Source of the DNA: Vulcanimicrobiota bacterium
GTDB taxonomy: Bacteria > Vulcanimicrobiota > Vulcanimicrobiia > Vulcanimicrobiales > Vulcanimicrobiaceae
Assembly (NCBI GenBank): GCA_013043945.1
Contig: JABEUW010000050.1
Location: forward strand, 1-11,874
Direction of reading: 5' to 3'
DNA length: 11,874 nucleotides
The position numbers and the translations under genes were made by a program. Below are positions 7,360 through 11,874 of this stretch, one piece after another; the stretch's first letter is position 1; each line of letters begins with the position of its first letter. The notes below the pieces were generated by a model, which ran no database searches, was not told where the DNA came from, and saw nothing but the letters and a program-made list of their open reading frames with translations.

Positions 7360-7381
7360 CAATAGGCGCTACGCGTTCCGG

Positions 7382-7894
7382 CTAGCGGTTCTCCTCGCGC
7401 GCCGCGAAGGCGAGCCAGGCCAAGAGCAGCGGCATGATGATGTCGTTGAGCCAGAGCATCATGCCCGCGTTGTTCGGCGCGAAATTGTGCTTCGTCAGCA
7501 TCATCGCGATATGTTGTGCCGCCGCCGCGAACGAAAAAATCACGATGGGAATCGTTAACGCCAGGCGATATCCATAGTTCTGTCGACGGGCGAAGAGCGC
7601 CGCGATGCCGATACCGATCTCGAACCATCCGAGTTCGTATTCGAATGGGCTCGGCTGCCAGCCGATGCTCGCGGCGGCGATATGCTGTTCGTAACCGTGA
7701 AAGAATCCGGCCCAGATGAGCGTGAGGCCGCCGTACCAGAAGAGCAACTCGCCCCAGAAAACGAACGCACTATCGAGCGCGCGGTGTTCGAGCCGCGCGC
7801 GACGCATCGTTCGCCACCAGAGAATCACGGCGAGCGCATAAAAGAGCAGGTAGACGTGCGAGAGGACGTTTCCGATAACAGCAGCAGCGTTCAC
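7382..7894 (-). CDS. DUF6790-like integral membrane protein
   Basis: This 170-residue protein has five likely membrane helices, at about residues 5-27, 44-66, 88-103, 110-131 and 145-165. Between helices 2 and 3 is IGWQPSPFEYELGW (77-90), which resembles the conserved G-W-x-x-S-P-F-x-x-E-x-G motif I associate with DUF6790 proteins; that assignment is from memory and no activity is known. Conserved-looking polar residues near the membrane include H66, E69 and H71 in FFHGYEQH, and H128. The GTG at 7894 has a perfect GGAGGT five bases upstream, within the end of the substrate-binding-protein gene, and lies 3 bases after that gene's stop. It is therefore the last gene of the osmC-lipoprotein run, ending 45 bases before vapB. 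Its link to the lipoprotein is inferred only from this coupling. Confidence 0.8.
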   Translation of the reverse strand: MNAAAVIGNVLSHVYLLFYALAVILWWRTMRRARLEHRALDSAFVFWGELLFWYGGLTLIWAGFFHGYEQHIAAASIGWQPSPFEYELGWFEIGIGIAALFARRQNYGYRLALTIPIVIFSFAAAAQHIAMMLTKHNFAPNNAGMMLWLNDIIMPLLLAWLAFAAREENR

Positions 7895-7897
7895 GCG

Positions 7898-9511
7898 TTA
7901 CCTCCGAGATACGGCCGAGCGCACGCGCCAGGCCCAAGCAGTAGCGGTTGGAAGAACCGGATTCGGCGCGAAGCCCTCAAGCCTTGCATCGTACGCGTAG
8001 AGATACGAAGCATCGAAGAGGACGAGCAGCGGTACCCGCGAGGCGACGCGCGCTTCGATGCGTGCGTAAAGGCGCTTTCGCAGCCGCTGCGAGCTCGCGT
8101 CGAGCACCCGGGCTTCGAGGCGATCGACGAGCGGATCGCACCAGCGCATATAATTTTCGGGAGCGCCGCAGCGCAGAATCGACGAGTCGTCGGGATCGAT
8201 GCCCATCGTCCACGGAATGTAGGCGAGGTCGAATTGCCCTCGCGCCAAGGTTCCGTCCTTCGGCAAGAAGAGTTGCGCGTTGCCGACGCTCTTTAACGTG
8301 ACCGCGATTCCGCGCGCCCGCAGCGCCTGCTGGATAAAGGTTGCGACGAGAACGCCGGTCGTCGATTCGGGAAATTGCACGTACAGCAGGTGGAGCTGCT
8401 TGCCGTTCTTATAGCGCATCCCACCCGCACCGCGTCGCCAGCCCGCCTTCCGAAGCAACGCATCGGCGCGCCGTGGATGGTACCCCGGGGCGCGCACCTT
8501 CGGATCGAGCGCCCACGAATAGCTCGGCTGGAGCGTATCGGCGACCGGGTAGACGCCGAGGGTGATCTTCCGCGATATCGCCGCGCGGTCGATGCTCTCG
8601 GCGATCGCACGCCGCACGCGCACGTCGCGTAGCGCGCCGCGTTCGACGTTGAATGCGAGCCCCGCGACGACGCTCGTCGGCACGCGCTCTATGCGAATCT
8701 CGCGCGCGCCGCGAAGGGCGGCCCGTTGCGCGGGTGCGATCAGGTTCCAATCGAGTTCGCCCGTGCGCAACAACGTCAGGTTCGTGCCGGGGTCGGCGAC
8801 GATGCGCGCGACGATGCGCCGTACTCGCGGAGTTCCGCGCCAATAGCGCGGATTTGCAGCGAACGTGAGCCGGTCGCCGCGCCGCCACGAGACGAAGCGA
8901 TAGGGGCCGTCGCTCACCGTCGGATCGCCGTTGAAGCTCGCCGTGCGCAGCGAACGCACGCGAGCGAGGGCGTGTGCCGGAACCACCGCATACGGTTCGA
9001 TGCCGTAGGAAAAAAACGTGGCGACCGCCGGAGCCCACGGTTTGCGCAAATGCAGGATAACGGTGAGCGCGTTCGGAGCGACGGCACGATCGATCGAATC
9101 GTAGCCTTCGCGCGTCCGCACGGGATTGCGCGGGTCGAGAATGGCGTGCAGCGTGAAGAGTACGTCGGCGCTGGTTACCGGAACGCCGTCGCTCCAGCGC
9201 ACGCCGGGGCGGAGATGATAGGTGATGGTGCGTCCGTCCGCCGAAATCCCACCGTTTTTGCGCGTGGGGATCTCGCGCAGCAAGACCGGCACCAATCGCC
9301 CGCGCGCATCGAGATCGACGAACGGTTCGAAGAGCAAGCGCGCGACTTGCTGATCGACCGATGCGGCATCGGGGGTGAGAAAGAGCGGGTTCAGCGTCGT
9401 CGGATCGGCGGCGATTGAAAAGCGCACCGTATTCGTCGGGACGTTCGCGCGCGGCCCGTGCGAGCAGGCCGAAACGAGCAGCACCAACGCGAATGCCGCA
9501 TATCGGCGCAT
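7898..9511 (-). CDS. ABC transporter substrate-binding lipoprotein, family 5 (oligopeptide/nickel type)
   Basis: The 537-residue product begins MRRYAAFALVLLVSACSHG: a lipoprotein signal with lipobox VSAC, Cys16 being the lipidated residue. The mature protein has family-5 solute-binding features: DPTTLNPLF near the N-terminus, a LLFEPFVDLDARGRLVPVL segment, then TITYHLRPGVRWSDGVPVTSADVLFTL, a hallmark of peptide/nickel/opine-binding proteins, and later VRRAIAESIDRAAI. It should sit on the outer face of the cytoplasmic membrane and feed an ABC importer, but no permease or ATPase is in the window. The frame extends upstream to 9586, but that extension overlaps osmC and would bury the signal peptide, so I chose ATG 9509-9511, which overlaps the osmC stop as TGATG. 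Ligand cannot be inferred. Confidence 0.92.
   Translation of the reverse strand: MRRYAAFALVLLVSACSHGPRANVPTNTVRFSIAADPTTLNPLFLTPDAASVDQQVARLLFEPFVDLDARGRLVPVLLREIPTRKNGGISADGRTITYHLRPGVRWSDGVPVTSADVLFTLHAILDPRNPVRTREGYDSIDRAVAPNALTVILHLRKPWAPAVATFFSYGIEPYAVVPAHALARVRSLRTASFNGDPTVSDGPYRFVSWRRGDRLTFAANPRYWRGTPRVRRIVARIVADPGTNLTLLRTGELDWNLIAPAQRAALRGAREIRIERVPTSVVAGLAFNVERGALRDVRVRRAIAESIDRAAISRKITLGVYPVADTLQPSYSWALDPKVRAPGYHPRRADALLRKAGWRRGAGGMRYKNGKQLHLLYVQFPESTTGVLVATFIQQALRARGIAVTLKSVGNAQLFLPKDGTLARGQFDLAYIPWTMGIDPDDSSILRCGAPENYMRWCDPLVDRLEARVLDASSQRLRKRLYARIEARVASRVPLLVLFDASYLYAYDARLEGFAPNPVLPTATAWAWRVRSAVSRR
7900..7905 (-). promoter_or_regulatory. Ribosome-binding site of the DUF6790-like gene
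   Basis: GGAGGT on the minus strand, five bases before GTG 7894, is a consensus Shine-Dalgarno lying within the final codons of the upstream lipoprotein gene. It decides the GTG start. Confidence 0.8.
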
Positions 9512-9996
9512 CACGATGCCGAGCGCTCGACTTCGATCGTCGGCTCGTGCGCGACGGGAAACTTTACCGACCGTGCGATGAAACACATGTTCGCCGCCTC
9601 ATCGTGAAGTGCGACCGCGCGCTCGCGATTGGAACCGACGGCGATCGTGACCGATGGCCGGAGGAGCACCGAAACGAACTCGCCGCTCCCATCGGGATGA
9701 ACGGCCATCGTGCTTTCGGCTCGATCTTCATAGGTTCGAACGACAACGCCGGCGGTCGCACAGAGATGGAGATACCATAATTGATGGCAAGCACTCAGCG
9801 AAGCAAGCAAAAGTTCTTCGGGATTCCATAGAGTCGCATCGCCGCGGTATTGTGGGTCGGCAGACCCGCGCATCGTCTCCTTACCGTCGACCATGAATTC
9901 GTAGTCGCGTCCGTAACTCTGGTAGGAAGTGGTGCCCACGCCCCTGCTTCCCGTCCAGATCATTCGTACGTGATAGTGATGCTTCGTGTCAGCCAT
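9511..9996 (-). CDS. osmC: OsmC/Ohr-family peroxide reductase
   Basis: This 161-residue protein matches OsmC-type thiol peroxidases, cytoplasmic enzymes that reduce organic hydroperoxides. Both reactive cysteines are present: Cys70 in LASLSACHQLWYLHLC and Cys138 in AANMCFIARSV. NPEELLLASLSAC is the strong family signature. The frame is open much further upstream (to 10542), but that part runs out of frame through mocA; ATG 9996 gives the normal family length and is preceded by GAGGA at 10002-10006 with five bases of spacing. Its TGA overlaps the ATG of the lipoprotein gene by one base. A 58-base spacer separates it from mocA, so it could be read from the xdhC promoter. Adjacency to a molybdenum-hydroxylase maturation pair suggests handling of oxidant by-products, but this is speculative. 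Confidence 0.92.
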   Translation of the reverse strand: MADTKHHYHVRMIWTGSRGVGTTSYQSYGRDYEFMVDGKETMRGSADPQYRGDATLWNPEELLLASLSACHQLWYLHLCATAGVVVRTYEDRAESTMAVHPDGSGEFVSVLLRPSVTIAVGSNRERAVALHDEAANMCFIARSVKFPVAHEPTIEVERSAS

Positions 9997-10001
9997 ACCG
10001 A

Positions 10002-10006
10002 TCCTC
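10002..10006 (-). promoter_or_regulatory. Ribosome-binding site of osmC
   Basis: GAGGA on the minus strand lies five bases before ATG 9996. It supports the short OsmC start against the much longer open frame. Confidence 0.7.
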
Positions 10007-10054
10007 GCGCGTCGCCCGTTCTCGGCGCCTTTAGCTACGGGCGCATGGCTCCCT

Positions 10055-10645
10055 TCAGATCGATCGAGGCGATGGATGCTCTCGGTTCGCGTACCCACGC
10101 GCGCGCCGGAGCGACGCGGGATCGTCGACATCGGCGTACGCGCCGATATCCTCGATGGGTAGCGCTCGGCGCCGCAACGTAGGATCGTCGCGCAGCAAAC
10201 GCAGCGAATCGCCGATCGGTATTTGCGCGAGCCGTTCGCGCGCGCGCGCGGAAAAAAATACGGGGTGCCCGCCGATACCGTCGTGCTCGGGAAAGCAGAT
10301 ATCGAACCCCCGCGCGCCCTCGAGCACCGCGTCGACGAGCGCGCGCGAGACGAGCGGCTTGTCGCCGAGAAGGACCAGGAGCGCGCTCTCGGCCTCCGTT
10401 GCCGCATCGGCGAGCGCGATCGAATGTGCCATTCCCGCCTCCGGCCGATCGTTCGCGATACAGCGCACGCCGCTCGCTTCGACGAACGGGCGCAGGTTCG
10501 GCGATGCGACGACGAGCCGCGGAAGGTGCGCGCATGCGGCAAGGACGCGCGCGAGCATCGGCGTCCCGCCGATCTCCAGCAGCAGCTTCGGCTCGCCCAT
10601 ACGGTTCGATTCGCCGGCGGCGAGCACCACCGCGGTGACGTTCAC
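10055..10645 (-). CDS. mocA: MobA-like nucleotidyltransferase (molybdenum cofactor cytidylyl-/guanylyltransferase)
   Basis: This 196-residue protein is a MobA-like NTP transferase that attaches a nucleotide to molybdopterin; relatives beside xdhC usually make molybdopterin cytosine dinucleotide for xanthine/CO dehydrogenase-type enzymes. The N-terminal nucleotide-binding loop LAAGESNRMGEPKLLLEIGG is at residues 8-27. The central VLLGDKPLVS (91-100) corresponds to the family's GDQP metal-binding motif, with lysine where glutamine is common. GHPVFF at 126-131 and DVDDP at 172-176 also fit. The GTG start overlaps the xdhC stop as GTGA. CTP or GTP preference cannot be decided here, so the symbol is provisional. 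The C-terminal tail after residue 185 is basic and probably disordered. Confidence 0.88.
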   Translation of the reverse strand: MNVTAVVLAAGESNRMGEPKLLLEIGGTPMLARVLAACAHLPRLVVASPNLRPFVEASGVRCIANDRPEAGMAHSIALADAATEAESALLVLLGDKPLVSRALVDAVLEGARGFDICFPEHDGIGGHPVFFSARARERLAQIPIGDSLRLLRDDPTLRRRALPIEDIGAYADVDDPASLRRARGYANREHPSPRSI

Positions 10646-11703
10646 GTCCCTTTGCGGCCGCGTATCGGGCCGATCCCGCGCGAGAGCGTTCCGCCCGAAC
10701 GCCCCCGTTCGACGGCGACGATTTCGGCGAGCACCGCGAGCGCCGTCTCTTGGGGCGTGCGCGCGCCGATATCGAGCCCGACCGGCGCGTGCACGCGCGC
10801 GAGCTCGTCCTCGGTCATCCCGGCTTCGCGCAGCGCGAGGCTACGATGTGCGTGCGTCGTGCGGCTTCCGACCGCACCGACAAAACCCGCGCGCGAACGA
10901 ACCGCCGCCAGCAGGAGGGGAACGTCGAATTTTTCATCGTGCGTAAACGAAACGATCGCCGTCCGTTCGTCGATCGGTGCCGATGCGAGAAATTCATGCG
11001 GCCACGCCACCACGATGCGGTCGGCATTCGGAAAGCGTTCTTTCGTTGCGAAGGCTTCGCGAGCGTCGCAAAGCGTTACCACATATCCGAGCAGGTGCGC
11101 GGCATCGATCGTCGCGGCGGCGAAATCGAGCGCTCCGAAGAGATAGAGATGGGGCGCGACGCGCTTGGGAGCGAGAAATATTCTCGCTCCTTCGATTTCG
11201 AGGCAACGCGTTTCGCCGCCGCTTTCTTCGCGCACGAGCGCCGCAACCGCGCGGTCGAGCACCGGGTCTCCGAGCGTTCCAAGAACGCGCTCCGCAGAAA
11301 TCGCCGCGCGCGCACCGATCGCGTCGCCGTCGAGCCGCAGGGCGTGCGCGAGAATCTCGTCGCTCCTTCGCTCGAGCTCCGCACAATAGGTTGGGTCGAG
11401 CCGATCGAGAGCGATCGTGAGCTCGCCGCCGCATCGAAGCCCGATATCTGCTGCCTCCCGCTCCGAGAAACCATAGGAGCGCATGCGTGCTTTCCCGGTG
11501 CGAAAGAGTTCGTGCGCTTCATCGACGAGTGCGGCTTCCACGCAGCCGCCGCCGATCGCACCGACGAGTTCGCTCCGGTCGCTGACGGCGAATGCCGCGC
11601 CGGGATCGCGGGCCGACGAGCCCCGCACCTCGACGAGCGTCGCGAGAACGATCTCGCGCCGCTCGTTTTGCAAGCCGACGATCCGCGAAAGAATATCAAG
11701 CAT
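10642..11703 (-). CDS. xdhC: XdhC/CoxI-family molybdenum hydroxylase maturation factor
   Basis: XdhC-family proteins bind molybdenum cofactor, help its sulfuration and insert it into xanthine dehydrogenase or related enzymes. This 353-residue copy has both domains. The N-terminal XdhC/CoxI domain shows VRGSSARDPGA (26-36), IGGGCVEAAL (50-59) with Cys54, and GLRCGGEL (88-95) with Cys91. The C-terminal Rossmann domain shows YLFGALDFAAA (187-197), VVTLCDAR (208-215), FTHDEKFDVPLL (253-264), GAVGSRTTHAHR (276-287) and PVGLDIGARTPQETAL (307-322). FGALDF replaces the more common GAGHV; I recall this variant in a subset of XdhC proteins, especially actinobacterial ones. The gene is divergent from a probable 2Fe-2S subunit gene and overlaps mocA, the expected arrangement. 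No strong Shine-Dalgarno precedes ATG 11703. Confidence 0.93.
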   Translation of the reverse strand: MLDILSRIVGLQNERREIVLATLVEVRGSSARDPGAAFAVSDRSELVGAIGGGCVEAALVDEAHELFRTGKARMRSYGFSEREAADIGLRCGGELTIALDRLDPTYCAELERRSDEILAHALRLDGDAIGARAAISAERVLGTLGDPVLDRAVAALVREESGGETRCLEIEGARIFLAPKRVAPHLYLFGALDFAAATIDAAHLLGYVVTLCDAREAFATKERFPNADRIVVAWPHEFLASAPIDERTAIVSFTHDEKFDVPLLLAAVRSRAGFVGAVGSRTTHAHRSLALREAGMTEDELARVHAPVGLDIGARTPQETALAVLAEIVAVERGRSGGTLSRGIGPIRGRKGT

Positions 11704-11826
11704 ATTTTTGTTTTATGCTTTTCAACAGTTTACAGTAAGGAATGGCTAACATTATTTCGATTACTTCGTGAAAGGAGTTGCCCGGTATCGATTGCAACCC
11801 TTCTTCGCAAGAGGTGAGTAACGACC
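11704..11826. promoter_or_regulatory. Divergent intergenic region between xdhC and the right-hand gene, with candidate promoter
   Basis: This 123-base spacer is the longest in the window and its left part is AT-rich, unlike the flanks. On the plus strand TTTACA (11729-11734) and TTATTT (11752-11757) are 17 bases apart, a plausible but imperfect -35/-10 pair toward the right-hand gene. Two direct copies of ACAGT, at 11725-11729 and 11732-11736, overlap the -35 box with a 7-base period. AAAGGAG at 11771-11777 is a strong ribosome-binding-like sequence with no well-placed start codon after it. On the minus strand TTACTG and TAAAAC are also 17 bases apart, a weaker pair toward xdhC. Regulator identity is unknown. 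Confidence 0.4.
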
Positions 11827-11874
11827 GTGTCGGCCGCTCCGTCGAAAATGTTAGCAACCCTCAACGTCAACGGC
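11827..11874 (+). CDS. Start of a probable 2Fe-2S small subunit of a molybdenum hydroxylase (CoxS/XdhC-partner type), truncated by window end
   Basis: Only 16 codons are visible: GTG, then SAAPSKMLATLNVNG. The x-L-x-V-N-G ending matches the first beta strand of plant-ferredoxin-like 2Fe-2S subunits of xanthine/CO dehydrogenases, which carry electrons from the molybdenum site to the FAD subunit or an acceptor. A stop in this frame at 11815-11817 limits the start to 11818 or later; GTG 11827 has GAGGTGAG (11811-11818) eight bases upstream, and ATG 11848 is a less likely alternative. The divergent xdhC-mocA pair makes this identity more likely. The fragment is too short for a firm call, and an overlapping frame starting at GTG 11814 is also open to the window end. 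Confidence 0.55.
   Translation, partial: MSAAPSKMLATLNVNG

Noticed and set aside
7367..7387. Possible terminator after the DUF6790-like gene (CGCTA/TAGCG)
   Set aside because: Only a 5 bp stem with an 11-base loop and no T-run on the minus strand.
9512..9586. 25-residue N-terminal extension of the substrate-binding lipoprotein
   Set aside because: It would place a charged segment before the lipoprotein signal and overlap osmC. The internal ATG at 9511 gives a normal lipobox signal.
9997..10542. Upstream extension of the OsmC frame through mocA
   Set aside because: The extension is out of frame with mocA and has arginine/serine-rich noise composition. ATG 9996 has a good ribosome-binding site and gives normal OsmC length.
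11742..11771. Nine-codon ORF in the xdhC divergent spacer as a leader peptide
   Set aside because: AAGGA directly abuts its ATG with no spacing, so initiation is unlikely, and the encoded residues suggest no attenuation logic.
10750..11817. 355-residue plus-strand open frame
   Set aside because: Antisense to xdhC, which has intact motifs over its whole length. The translation is arginine-rich and unrecognisable.

Overview
The window is a dense, GC-rich stretch of a bacterial chromosome. Genes are packed with 1-4 base overlaps or gaps of a few bases, several start codons are GTG, and no spacer exceeds about 125 bases. Gene content (proton-translocating transhydrogenase of the split alpha-subunit type, a molybdenum-hydroxylase maturation pair, a lipoprotein with a bacterial lipobox) points to a free-living, probably aerobic bacterium. 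I cannot fix the phylum. The overall style recalls uncultured soil lineages such as Eremiobacterota (WPS-2), but that is a weak impression. I see no rRNA, tRNA, CRISPR array, insertion sequence or phage gene.

Plus-strand block, positions 1 to 6731: the 3' part of a small DUF4267-like membrane protein; then pntAA, pntAB and pntB, overlapping by 4 bases each, encoding the energy-linked NAD(P)+ transhydrogenase; then, only 3 bases after the pntB stop, a 1154-residue secreted GH92-family alpha-mannosidase. This enzyme carries an extra C-terminal half: a beta-sandwich-like segment and a complete seven-bladed YVTN/YncE-type beta-propeller with a regular 42-residue period. The fusion is the most unusual thing in the window.

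Minus-strand block, reading from 11703 down to 6705: xdhC and mocA (overlapping by 4 bases), which mature and insert the molybdenum cofactor of xanthine/CO dehydrogenase-type enzymes; osmC (peroxide reductase); a family-5 ABC substrate-binding lipoprotein whose ATG overlaps the osmC stop; a DUF6790-like membrane protein 3 bases further on; then, behind its own palindromic promoter region, a vapB/vapC toxin-antitoxin pair. The vapC 3' end runs into the GH92 gene and overlaps it tail to tail by 27 bases.

At the right edge, divergent from xdhC, a reading frame starts at 11827 whose first 16 residues look like the opening strand of a 2Fe-2S small subunit of a molybdenum hydroxylase. With xdhC and mocA opposite, the window probably ends just inside a xanthine/CO dehydrogenase-type locus that continues to the right. 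The 123-base spacer between them is AT-rich and is the best candidate for a regulated divergent promoter.
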